From contig JAJTWR010000431.1 in assembly GCA_021613335.1 (NCBI GenBank), positions 1,550,001-1,614,000 on the forward strand: 64,000 nt of DNA. Direction: 5' to 3'. Numbering within the stretch: the first letter of the stretch is position 1; every line of letters starts with the position of its first letter. Shown here in pieces: positions 54,802-63,117 of this stretch. Position numbers and translations under genes: made by a program. Below the pieces are notes generated by a model. The model was not told where the DNA came from. It worked only from the letters and a program-made list of their open reading frames with translations, and did not search any database. The DNA is from Whitmania pigra. Taxonomy: Eukaryota; Annelida; Clitellata; Hirudinida; Haemopidae.

Positions 54802-55683
54802 ATGACCCACCCCCTCGATTCTCTGCGCGCTTGGGTCGGGCGCAGTGAAACTCAGCACGACATCATCACCGCGGCGCCGCTCGTGGGCTTCGCAGCCACG
54901 CTCGACCGCGCCGACGACCCTGAACCGCGTGACGGCTCGGCCTTGCCGCCGCTTGCTCATTGGCTCTATTTCTTGCCCCGCGCACCACAAAGAGAGATCG
55001 GCGCCGACGGCCATCCGAAGCGCGGTGCGTTTTTGCCGCCGATACCGTTACCGCGCCGGATGTGGGCCGGTGGTAGGTTGAAGTTTCATCACGACCTCCG
55101 GGTTGGCGAGGAGGTGGTTCGCGAGTCAACCATCGCGCGCGTCGAACCGAAGGAAGGTCGTAGCGGGGCCCTCGTTTTCGTCACCGTCCGGCACGAGATC
55201 AGCGACGCGGCGGGGCTTGCCATCGATGAAGAACAGGACATCGTCTATCGGGACAGCCCAAAGCCCAATGCACCACCGGTCCCGCCCACTGTTGCGCCAA
55301 CGGACGAGACTTTCAGCCGCACCATCGTGCCCGATCCGGTACTGCTTTTTCGCTATTCCGCGCTCACCTTTAACGGGCACCGCATCCACTACGACCGCCG
55401 GTATGTGACCGAAACCGAAGGCTATCCTGGTCTCATCGTTCACGGCCCGCTGATTGCCACCCTGCTGCTCGATCTGGTGCACCGGAAATTGCCAGACGCC
55501 AGCGTAAATTCCTTCAGCTACAAGGCAGTGGGCCCATTGTTCGACATCGCCTCGTTCACGGTGTGCGGCAAGCGCGAAGCTGGCGGTGTGGCGCTCTGGG
55601 CCCGGGACGATAAAGGGCATCTTGCGATGGAAGCGCGCGCCGAATTCACCAGCCCTACTTTTCACGACAAGGCCACCAGATGA
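54802..55683 (+). CDS. MaoC-like (HTD2 / mesaconyl-C4-CoA hydratase type) dehydratase
   Basis: 293 residues from the ATG at 54802. The sequence follows the double-hotdog HTD2-like dehydratases: MWAGGRLKFHHDLRVGEEV in the first half, and in the second FRYSALTFNGHRIHYDRRYVTETEGYPGLIVHGPLIATLLLDL, which holds the catalytic Asp/Asn-His pair of MaoC enzymes. Family members hydrate mesaconyl-C4-CoA, itaconyl-CoA or fatty enoyl-ACP. The acyl-CoA dehydrogenase start overlaps its stop (ATGA), linking it to CoA-ester metabolism. Confidence 0.8.
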   Translation: MTHPLDSLRAWVGRSETQHDIITAAPLVGFAATLDRADDPEPRDGSALPPLAHWLYFLPRAPQREIGADGHPKRGAFLPPIPLPRRMWAGGRLKFHHDLRVGEEVVRESTIARVEPKEGRSGALVFVTVRHEISDAAGLAIDEEQDIVYRDSPKPNAPPVPPTVAPTDETFSRTIVPDPVLLFRYSALTFNGHRIHYDRRYVTETEGYPGLIVHGPLIATLLLDLVHRKLPDASVNSFSYKAVGPLFDIASFTVCGKREAGGVALWARDDKGHLAMEARAEFTSPTFHDKATR

Positions 55684-56846
55684 CGATCATTTCAGCACCG
55701 GACTCGTACCAGCACATCCGCGACGCCGTGCGCCAGTTGTGTGCCGGATTTCCGGACGAATACCACCGCCAAGTCGACCATGCGCGCAGCTATCCCGAGG
55801 CTTTCGTGGATGCGTTGACCAAAGCCGGTTGGCTCGCCGCGATGATCCCGACGGAGTACGGCGGCTCCGGGCTTGGCCTTGCCGAAGCATCGGTGGTGAT
55901 GGAAGAGATCAACCGCAGCGGCGGCAACTCCGGCGCGTGTCATGGCCAGATGTACAACATGAGCACTCTGTTGCGGCATGGCAGCGAAGCCCAAAAACGG
56001 CATTACCTGCCGAAGATCGCGAGCGGCGAATGGCGCCTGCAATCGATGGGCGTAACCGAACCTACTGCCGGTACCGACACCACGAAGATTAAGACGACCG
56101 CCGTCAAGCGCGGCGACCGCTATGTCGTCAACGGGCAGAAGGTCTGGATCTCGCGCATCCAGCATTCGGACTGGATGGTACTTCTTGCCCGGACCACGCC
56201 GCTCGCGGACGTGAAGAAGAAGTCGGAAGGTATGTCGATCTTCATTGTCGACCTGCGCGCCGCGGAGAAGTCGGGGATGACGGTGCGGCCCATACCGAAC
56301 ATGGTAAACCACGAGACAAACGAGCTCTTCTTCGAGAACCTCGAGATTCCCGAGGAGAACTTGATCGGGGAAGAGGGCAAGGGCTTCAAGTACATCCTCG
56401 ACGGCTTGAATGCCGAACGCGCGTTGATAGCGGCTGAATGCATCGGCGATGGCTACTGGTTCATCGACCGCGTCACGAAGTACGTGAACGAGCGAGTCGT
56501 TTTCGGAAGACCAATTGGGCAGAACCAAGGCGTGCAGTTTCCAATCGCCGAGAGCTACATCAGGGTCGAGGCTGCCAACCTGATGCGATGGCGTGCCTGC
56601 AACCTGTTCGACGCGCAACAACCCTGTGGCGCTGAAGCGAACATGGCGAAGTACCTAGCGGCCGAGGCGAGCTGGCAAGCGGCCAATGCCTGCATCCAGT
56701 TCCATGGAGGTTTCGGCTTTGCCAATGAGTACGACGTCGAACGCAAGTTTCGGGAGACGCGCCTCTACCAAGTCGCGCCGATATCGACCAACCTGATCTT
56801 GGCCTATGTCGCTGAGCATGTGCTCGGTCTGCCGAGGAGCTTCTGA
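55680..56846 (+). CDS. Acyl-CoA dehydrogenase
   Basis: 388 residues, standard length. AMIPTEYGGSGLGLAEASVVMEEI, the flavin-contact MGVTEPTAGTDTTKIKT, VVNGQKVWISRIQHSDWM, and the C-terminal IQFHGGFGFANEYDVERKFRETR with GRPIGQNQGVQFPIAE are all typical. The usual catalytic-base neighbourhood is conserved. It would make an alpha,beta-unsaturated acyl-CoA using FAD and electron-transferring flavoprotein. It is coupled on both sides (ATGA upstream, TGATG downstream) with the hydratase and CoA-transferase. Confidence 0.9.
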   Translation: MTIISAPDSYQHIRDAVRQLCAGFPDEYHRQVDHARSYPEAFVDALTKAGWLAAMIPTEYGGSGLGLAEASVVMEEINRSGGNSGACHGQMYNMSTLLRHGSEAQKRHYLPKIASGEWRLQSMGVTEPTAGTDTTKIKTTAVKRGDRYVVNGQKVWISRIQHSDWMVLLARTTPLADVKKKSEGMSIFIVDLRAAEKSGMTVRPIPNMVNHETNELFFENLEIPEENLIGEEGKGFKYILDGLNAERALIAAECIGDGYWFIDRVTKYVNERVVFGRPIGQNQGVQFPIAESYIRVEAANLMRWRACNLFDAQQPCGAEANMAKYLAAEASWQAANACIQFHGGFGFANEYDVERKFRETRLYQVAPISTNLILAYVAEHVLGLPRSF

Positions 56847-58036
56847 TGCGCCCGCTGCAAGGCATCACGGTTGTCTCTCTTGAACACGCCATTGCTGCAC
56901 CGTTCTGCACCCGTCAGTTGGCTGATCTCGGAGCGAGAGTCATCAAGGTCGAACGTCCGGGCGTCGGGGATTTCGCGCGTGCTTACGACACCCGGGTGAA
57001 CGGACAGGCATCGCATTTCGTCTGGGTCAATCGGTCGAAGGAAAGCCTTACACTTGACTTGAAGCATGTCGACGCTCCGGTCATTCTCGAAAAACTTCTC
57101 GGGAAGGCCGACGTATTCGTTCAGAACCTCGCGCCCGGCGCCGCCGCGCGGCTCGGCCTCTCATTTGAGGCTCTGCACGAAAAGCACCCTGGCCTCATCG
57201 TCTGCGACATATCGGGCTACGGCGACGACCCGACGAATCCCGGGCCGTATCGGGATAAGAAAGCCTACGACCTGCTGATCCAAAGCGAAGCGGGCTTTCT
57301 CTCGGTTACCGGCTCGCCTGGTGCACCTGCGAAAGCCGGTTGCTCGATTGCGGACATCGCCGCAGGCATGTATGGCTATACCAACATCCTGGCCGCATTG
57401 ATTCAGCGCGGCAAAACCGGCAAAGGCTGCCGTATCGACGTGTCGATGCTGGAGAGCATGGTCGAGTGGATGAGCTACCCAATGTACTACGCCTACCAGG
57501 GCGCGTCGCCACCGATACGCGCCGCAGATACGCACGCGACGATCTATCCGTATGGACCGTTCAAAGCGGGCGACGGTCGTTCGGTGATGCTCGGGGTGCA
57601 GAACGAGCGCGAGTGGCAGTTGTTCTGTGCAAAGGTATTGCGCAGGCCGTCACTCGCGAGCGACGAGCGATTCAATGCCAACGCACGTCGGGTCGCGGCC
57701 AAGACTGAACTGCTCGCGATCATCGAAGAGGCATTTTCGGAGATCACGCTCGATGAGATGATCGCCCGTCTCGAAGACGCTCAGATAGCAAACGCGCGTA
57801 TGAACGAGATGCGCGACGTGTGGGCGCATCCACAACTTGCTGCGCGCGGGCGGTGGAAGACGGTCGGTGCGCCGGGTGGATCGATCCCCGCGCTGCTACC
57901 GCCCGGAATACCTGAGGAATTTGAGCCGCGGATGGACGGTGTGCCCGCCCTCGGCCAACACTCGAAAGCCATTCTCTCTGAGCTCGGATATCCCACATCC
58001 GAAATCGAACGCCTGCTTGCTGAAGCAGCTATCTGA
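56846..58036 (+). CDS. CaiB/BaiF (class III) CoA-transferase
   Basis: 396 residues. N-terminal LQGITVVSLEHAIAAPFCTRQLADLGARVIKVERPGVGD, then KESLTLDLKHVDA, a VFVQNLAPGAAARLGLS segment, and the active-site aspartate region YDLLIQSEAGFLSVTGSPGAPAKAG. Class III enzymes exchange CoA between carboxylic acids without a free intermediate, forming a mixed anhydride on the Asp. It would activate the acid substrate of the operon, presumably with succinyl-CoA as donor; donor and substrate are inferred. Confidence 0.9.
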   Translation: MRPLQGITVVSLEHAIAAPFCTRQLADLGARVIKVERPGVGDFARAYDTRVNGQASHFVWVNRSKESLTLDLKHVDAPVILEKLLGKADVFVQNLAPGAAARLGLSFEALHEKHPGLIVCDISGYGDDPTNPGPYRDKKAYDLLIQSEAGFLSVTGSPGAPAKAGCSIADIAAGMYGYTNILAALIQRGKTGKGCRIDVSMLESMVEWMSYPMYYAYQGASPPIRAADTHATIYPYGPFKAGDGRSVMLGVQNEREWQLFCAKVLRRPSLASDERFNANARRVAAKTELLAIIEEAFSEITLDEMIARLEDAQIANARMNEMRDVWAHPQLAARGRWKTVGAPGGSIPALLPPGIPEEFEPRMDGVPALGQHSKAILSELGYPTSEIERLLAEAAI

Positions 58037-58059
58037 ATCGACCAGTACGAGGTTTCCCC

Positions 58060-59403
58060 ATGAAGCAAGAACTCTCCACTTTCGCATCGACGCTAGCCTA
58101 CGAATCAATTCCCAAAGCGGTCATTCGACGCACCGAGGATCTCTTCTTAGACTGGTTGGGTTCGGCGCTCGCTGGCAAGGGCGCGCGGCCGGTCGAGTCG
58201 ATCGCGCGGTTTGCCGAATCCATGGGGCCGGAGCACGGACCAAGCGAAGTGTTGATTCACCGGCGCGGCACAAGCCCGTTGCTCGCCGCTACTATCAACG
58301 CTGCCGCATCACACTTCGCCGAACAAGACGATGTGCACAACGGTTCGGTGTTTCACCCCGCGACCGTCGTGTTTTCCGCAGCGCTGGCGGCCGCGCAATC
58401 CATCGGCGCATCGGGCCGCGAGTTCCTCACGGCCTGCGTGGCCGGGTACGAAGTGGGCATTCGTGTCGGCGAGTTTCTCGGTCGCTCACACTACCGGATA
58501 TTCCACACCACCAGCACCGCCGGCACCTTCGCTGCTGCCGCGGCAGTTGGGCGCTTGTTGAAGCTCGACCCGCAGCAAATGAAGCATGCCTTCGGCTCGG
58601 CCGGCACCCAATCGGCGGGGCTCTGGGAATTCCTGCGCGATGCCGCTGATTCCAAGCAATTGCATACCGCACACGCCGCGAGCACGGGCCTGACCTCCGC
58701 CTATCTCGCGAAAGACGGCTTTACCGGAGCGCAAAAAATCTTTGAGGGAAAACAAGGCATCGCCGCCGGTATGTCGACCGACGCCGATGTGGCAAAACTC
58801 ACCAACGGCCTCGGCACGCGCTGGGCGTTGGCCGAAACATCGTTCAAGTTCCACGCCTCTTGCCGCCACACGCACCCGGCGGCCGATGCGCTGCAGCAAG
58901 TCCTTGAAAAACATCACCTCGCAGTCGGCGACATCCGAACGATCACGGCGCTCGTGCATCAAGCGGCCATCGATGTGCTCGGCTCAATCATCGATCCGCA
59001 GACCGTGCATCAATCGAAGTTCTCGATGGGAACAGTACTGGGTCTCATCGCGGTCTACGGCCGCGCCGGCCTCAAGGAGTTCGACGAAAGCTATCGAGAC
59101 GCAGCCGTGCGCGCCGTGCACGACAAGGTGACGATGCGCCTCGACCACGAAGTCGACGGCGCATACCCCGCTCGCTGGATCGGCAAGGTGATCGTCGAAA
59201 CGAACGACGGCCGAAAGTTTGAAGGCAAGGTTCTCGAACCCAAAGGCGACCCCGGAAACACGCTGGAGCGTCCTGAGCTTGAAGACAAAGCACTGCAGCT
59301 TGCAACCTATCGGGATGGCGCCTCTCAGGAAGAGATGCGGAAGGTGATTGCACGTGTGTGGTCACTCGCCGAGGCAGCAAAAGTGCCGACATTCTTTGCC
59401 TGA
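58060..59403 (+). CDS. MmgE/PrpD family protein
   Basis: 447 residues. LFLDWLGSALAGKGARPVESI, HFAEQDDVHNGSVFHPATVVFSAALAAA, AYEVGIRVGEFLG-type and FKFHASCRHTHPAADAL segments mark the MmgE/PrpD fold (2-methylcitrate dehydratase and cis-aconitate decarboxylase-like). Members act on tricarboxylic or related acids; the substrate is not deducible. It follows the CoA-transferase by 23 bases on the same strand and converges with the LysR gene. Confidence 0.88.
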   Translation: MKQELSTFASTLAYESIPKAVIRRTEDLFLDWLGSALAGKGARPVESIARFAESMGPEHGPSEVLIHRRGTSPLLAATINAAASHFAEQDDVHNGSVFHPATVVFSAALAAAQSIGASGREFLTACVAGYEVGIRVGEFLGRSHYRIFHTTSTAGTFAAAAAVGRLLKLDPQQMKHAFGSAGTQSAGLWEFLRDAADSKQLHTAHAASTGLTSAYLAKDGFTGAQKIFEGKQGIAAGMSTDADVAKLTNGLGTRWALAETSFKFHASCRHTHPAADALQQVLEKHHLAVGDIRTITALVHQAAIDVLGSIIDPQTVHQSKFSMGTVLGLIAVYGRAGLKEFDESYRDAAVRAVHDKVTMRLDHEVDGAYPARWIGKVIVETNDGRKFEGKVLEPKGDPGNTLERPELEDKALQLATYRDGASQEEMRKVIARVWSLAEAAKVPTFFA

Positions 59404-59405
59404 AC

Positions 59406-59442
59406 GCGACCGGTCGCAGTTTCCTGATTGTATACACAATCA
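59406..59442. terminator. Two inverted repeats between convergent genes
   Basis: GCGACCGGTCGC (59406-59417) is a perfect palindrome, and TGATTGT-atac-ACAATCA (59425-59442) a 7-bp-arm hairpin. They sit between the 3' ends of the MmgE/PrpD and LysR genes and may be a bidirectional terminator. Confidence 0.35.
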
Positions 59443-59453
59443 TTTGAAACAAG

Positions 59454-60359
59454 CTATAGGCGGACCGACGATTTGCAGTCTTCATCGAGCAGCGCAACAA
59501 GTTCGCGCGCGAAGCCCGGCAGCAATTCGAGGTCTCGAACGCATACATGCATTTGCCGCAGCGCCCACGAATCTCGAAGCGGCACCATCGCAATTCGCAT
59601 AACTTTTGCATGCCGCTGGGCGGCTGATTCAGGCATAACCCCGATACCAACGCCAGCTTCGACCATGCGGCACGCGGCTTCAATATTGCTGACCTCGATT
59701 CGGATGCTCAGAGTGCGATGCAGGTCGTCGCAGATGCGTTGCAAGAATGCCCGCAAGCCACTTCCCTCCTGTAGGCCGATGTGGTCGAACATCTGCGTCT
59801 CGGCAAACTCGATGTCGACCAGACCCTCAAGAACGTGGCCACGCGGAATCACAAGCACGAGGCGATCGCTTCGGTAGGGAAGGAACTGTAGCGCATCCGT
59901 GCGTTCGACACCGCTCACGATGCCAATGTCAGTTTTCTCCTCACCGACCGCTCGCACGATGTCGGGGCTCAGACGCTCCCGAAGCTCGATATTCACATTG
60001 GGGTGCATTTGAAGGTACGAACGCAAGACGGGCGGCAAGAACTCTCCCATCGCCGTCGCGCTCGCCCACACGCGTAAGTGGCCTTTTACTCCTTTGGCGT
60101 ACTCCTGCATGTCGCTGCTCAGCCGTTCCATTTGTCCGAGCACAATCCGCGCATGCTGCACGAACAGCTTCCCCGATGGCGTAAGCGTCACGCCTTGCGG
60201 GGTTCGAACCAGAAGCTTCGCGCCAATGAGACTTTCGAGATTCTTGATGCGCGTGCTCGCGGCCGGTACCGACAGGCGCATTGCCTCTGCACCTTTTGTC
60301 ACGCTATTGGCCTCGGCGACCTTCGTCATGAGACGCATGTCAGTCAGATCGAATTGCAT
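59454..60359 (-). CDS. LysR-family transcriptional regulator
   Basis: 301 residues, normal length. An N-terminal winged helix-turn-helix, FDLTDMRLMTKVAEANSVTKGAEAMRLSVPAASTRIKNLE, with the effector-binding periplasmic-type domain after a linker helix (GVKGHLRVWASATAMGEFLPPVLRSY). The protein is divergent from the aldehyde dehydrogenase gene across 455 bases and faces the hydratase-to-PrpD genes, so it may control both groups. A candidate operator lies at 60607-60622. Confidence 0.9.
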   Translation of the reverse strand: MQFDLTDMRLMTKVAEANSVTKGAEAMRLSVPAASTRIKNLESLIGAKLLVRTPQGVTLTPSGKLFVQHARIVLGQMERLSSDMQEYAKGVKGHLRVWASATAMGEFLPPVLRSYLQMHPNVNIELRERLSPDIVRAVGEEKTDIGIVSGVERTDALQFLPYRSDRLVLVIPRGHVLEGLVDIEFAETQMFDHIGLQEGSGLRAFLQRICDDLHRTLSIRIEVSNIEAACRMVEAGVGIGVMPESAAQRHAKVMRIAMVPLRDSWALRQMHVCVRDLELLPGFARELVALLDEDCKSSVRL

Positions 60360-60814
60360 GAAAGTATTAGAGCGATTTATTTGAAGATCGACGATTTGGC
60401 TGACGGAATTTTAAGTCTCAACGAGAACATTGCCCGATAGCCTGGTGAGGTTGTTGCATTTTCTTCAGGCGGCAAGCTGGCAGTATCAGATTGCCATGAT
60501 GCGTTAATCAGCGACTGACTGTCGCCACTGTTTGCTGGAAAACCATCGTTGACAAAAGGGGAAATTCGTAGTTTGCAGCATAGTACGGTTCTTCATAGAG
60601 AATCTAGTTCTACATATAGAACGCCACAGAGCGCCTCAGTACGAGGTGAAAAACGGGAGGAAGCTAGATGGGGTCTATGGCATGAGTACAGGTGCAGCGC
60701 GGAGCTTCGGGCCGAACCCCAACATCCCTTTGATTTCGCGCTTTTGGCTGGCCGCTTTCCCGTTGACCCTCAGGTCTTCGTCCCCATCAACCTCTTGGAG
60801 TTATCGACCGCGCC
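60360..60814. other. 455-base divergent intergenic region
   Basis: Holds the LysR promoter and the aldehyde dehydrogenase promoter. The clearest element is GTTCTA-cata-TAGAAC at 60607-60622, a perfect inverted repeat suited to a regulator dimer. An 89-codon open frame (60549-60818) overlaps the dehydrogenase start by four bases but has no recognisable product. Confidence 0.45.
60607..60622. promoter_or_regulatory. Candidate operator GTTCTA-N4-TAGAAC
   Basis: Perfect 6-base arms with a 4-base spacer in the LysR/aldehyde-dehydrogenase divergent region, about 190 bases before the dehydrogenase and 250 before the regulator start. LysR sites usually show T-N11-A; the repeat is compatible but the assignment is inferred. 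Confidence 0.4.
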
Positions 60815-62302
60815 ATGAAAACACCGGATCCCTCGCTCTTCTCGAGCGCACTGAGTGTGGACGATTCCAAGCCGGTCTACGGACACCTGATCGCCAATCA
60901 GTGGATCACCGGAGGTGGAGCTCCGTTGCCAGTGCTGGCCCCGGCCACCGGAAATTGCTTTGCGTATCTCGCCAACGGCGAGGAGGCCGATATTCATGCC
61001 GCAATCACCGCTGCTCGCGCCGCGGTGGATGGCGAATGGGGGCGAATGACCGCGACAGAACGCGGCCGCTTGATGCTGAAGTTTGCAACGCTCGTGCTCG
61101 AACATGCCGACCGGCTCGCGTGGATTGAAGCGCACGACACTGGGAAACCGATCACGCAAGCGCGAGCCGATATTCGTGCCGTAGCGCGTTATTTTGAGTT
61201 TTATGGTGGGGCTGCCGACAAGATCCACGGTGAAGTGATCCCCTACCTCAACGGATACAACGTGACGGTGGTGCGCGAGCCGCTCGGTGTCACGGCGCAC
61301 ATCATCCCATGGAACTATCCAGCGCAGATGTTTGGCCGCACAATTGCCCCGGCGTTAGCGATGGGCAACGGCTGTGTGTTGAAGCCGGCTGAAGAGGCCT
61401 GCGTCGTCTGTCTGGAGTTGGGGCAACTTGCAGTCGACGTTGGGTTTCCCCCTGGCGCACTCAATATCGTCACGGGGCTCGGCGAACGTGCCGGTGCCGC
61501 TCTTACGAGGCACCCGGGCATCGATTTCGTGTCTTTCACGGGCTCGCCCGAAGTCGGCAGACTCGTGCAAGAAGCGGCCGCTATCCACCACATCCCAGTG
61601 ACGCTTGAACTTGGCGGGAAGTCCCCCCAGGTCGTGTTCGCGGATGCAGAGCTAGACCTTGCTGCATCCACAGTCTGCAAGGCGGTGGTCCAGAACGCGG
61701 GTCAGACATGTTCAGCGGGCAGCCGGGTACTGGTCGAACGTTCTATCTTCGACAAGTTCATGGCAATGGTCGCGAAGCACTTCAGCACCTTGCGAGTGGG
61801 CCGCCCCGAGGACGACGGAGACCTGGGACCGCTCATTAATGCGACGCAGCAGAAGCGCGTACTTGAATTTATCGCCAACGCGAAACGGGACGGCCTGCCG
61901 GTCATTGCGGAAATGAAACCCGCATCGTCACTCGGAGGCGGTTACTTCGTGCCTCCGACGGTATTTGGACCAGTGCCCGCAGATAACGCGTTGGTCTGTC
62001 GAGAAGTCTTCGGTCCGGTGTTGGCGGCCCAGGTCTTCGATACTGAGGAAGAAGCTGTCACTCTCGCGAATGGGACTGAGTTCGGGTTGGTCGCAGGTGT
62101 TTGGACGCGCGACGGTGCCCGCCAGCAACGCGTGGCCAAGCGAATCGTGTCAGGCCAGGTTTTCATCAACTGCTACGGCGCAGGTGGTGGTGTGGAGCTG
62201 CCTTTCGGTGGCACCAAGAGAAGCGGCCATGGCCGCGAGAAAGGGTTGATCGCACTCGAGGAATACAGCACAACAAAAACAATTGTTAATCAATACAACT
62301 AA
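60815..62302 (+). CDS. NAD(P)-dependent aldehyde dehydrogenase
   Basis: 495 residues, ALDH superfamily. PLGVTAHIIPWNYPAQM cofactor segment, LELGGKSP with the catalytic Glu, and NAGQTCSAGSR with the catalytic Cys (about residue 299), ending in VELPFGGTKRSGHGREKG. It oxidises an aldehyde to an acid; the close set of sequences (betaine-aldehyde and gamma-guanidino-type) does not fix the substrate. Twelve bases before the SDR gene, with AAGGAG in between, implying an operon with it and the ABC permease. Confidence 0.92.
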   Translation: MKTPDPSLFSSALSVDDSKPVYGHLIANQWITGGGAPLPVLAPATGNCFAYLANGEEADIHAAITAARAAVDGEWGRMTATERGRLMLKFATLVLEHADRLAWIEAHDTGKPITQARADIRAVARYFEFYGGAADKIHGEVIPYLNGYNVTVVREPLGVTAHIIPWNYPAQMFGRTIAPALAMGNGCVLKPAEEACVVCLELGQLAVDVGFPPGALNIVTGLGERAGAALTRHPGIDFVSFTGSPEVGRLVQEAAAIHHIPVTLELGGKSPQVVFADAELDLAASTVCKAVVQNAGQTCSAGSRVLVERSIFDKFMAMVAKHFSTLRVGRPEDDGDLGPLINATQQKRVLEFIANAKRDGLPVIAEMKPASSLGGGYFVPPTVFGPVPADNALVCREVFGPVLAAQVFDTEEEAVTLANGTEFGLVAGVWTRDGARQQRVAKRIVSGQVFINCYGAGGGVELPFGGTKRSGHGREKGLIALEEYSTTKTIVNQYN

Positions 62303-62313
62303 GGAGACTCGTT

Positions 62314-63066
62314 ATGGGCCAGCTAGAAGGTAAAGTCGCAATCGTCACGGGCGGATCGCAAGGATTTGGCGAGGCAATCGTTCGCATGTATGTCGCCGAA
62401 GGGGCACGTGTCGCGATCGGTGATATCGATGTAAAACGCGGCGAAGCAGTCGCAAAAGAATTAGGCAACAACGTGCACTTTGTCCGCTGCGATGTGACCA
62501 AACGAGCCGACATTGATTCTCTTGTCGCTGCATGCGTGAAGACATTTGGGGAACCTGACATCGTCGTCAACAACGCTGGTACAACGCACCGCAACCAACC
62601 GCTGCTCGACGTTGATGAAGCGACGTTCGATCTCGTCTTCGCAGTCAACGTAAAGTCGCTCTACCACATGACGCACGCTGTGGTGCCGCTGATGCGCAAA
62701 AAGAAAGGCGGGGTAATCCTGAATGTGGGTTCTGTCGCAGGGATTCGTCCTCGCCCAGGGCTCACTTGGTACAACGCCTCCAAAGGTGCAGTAAATATTC
62801 TGTCGAAATCAATGGCCGCCGAACTCGGACCAGACAACATCCGCGTCAACTCAATCTGTCCTGTGATGGGGGAGACTGCTCTGTTGGAAAAGTTTATGGG
62901 GATGCCTGATACACCAGAGAACCGGAAGCGGTTTATCGCGACCATTCCGCTAGGCCGAATGAGCAAGCCAAAAGACGTTGCCTCTGCGGCCCTCTATCTA
63001 GCGAGCGATGCTGCAGAATTCATCAGTGGAGTAGAGTTTCCAGTCGACGGCGCTCGGACTGTCTAA
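62314..63066 (+). CDS. Short-chain dehydrogenase/reductase
   Basis: 250 residues, classical SDR. Cofactor site VTGGSQGFGEAIVR, VNNAGTTHR, Ser in LNVGSVAGIRPRPG and the catalytic YNASKGAV with Lys, ending in SGVEFPVDGARTV as in 3-oxoacyl-ACP reductase-like enzymes. A diaphragm GGAGAC-like ribosome site precedes the ATG. It probably interconverts a hydroxy and keto form of the catabolised compound. Confidence 0.92.
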   Translation: MGQLEGKVAIVTGGSQGFGEAIVRMYVAEGARVAIGDIDVKRGEAVAKELGNNVHFVRCDVTKRADIDSLVAACVKTFGEPDIVVNNAGTTHRNQPLLDVDEATFDLVFAVNVKSLYHMTHAVVPLMRKKKGGVILNVGSVAGIRPRPGLTWYNASKGAVNILSKSMAAELGPDNIRVNSICPVMGETALLEKFMGMPDTPENRKRFIATIPLGRMSKPKDVASAALYLASDAAEFISGVEFPVDGARTV

Positions 63067-63117
63067 CCATCTCGAACTCGTTGGAGCTACTGCAAAAAAA
63101 CCTACAGTGACCAATTC

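Noticed and set aside
54548..54805. An 85-codon frame before the hydratase
   Set aside because: No recognisable product, and overlaps a hairpin-bearing intergenic region.
60549..60818. An 89-codon frame ending in an ATGA overlap with the aldehyde dehydrogenase
   Set aside because: The translation shows no domain, membrane or signal features, and the region carries regulatory repeats; overlap alone is weak evidence.
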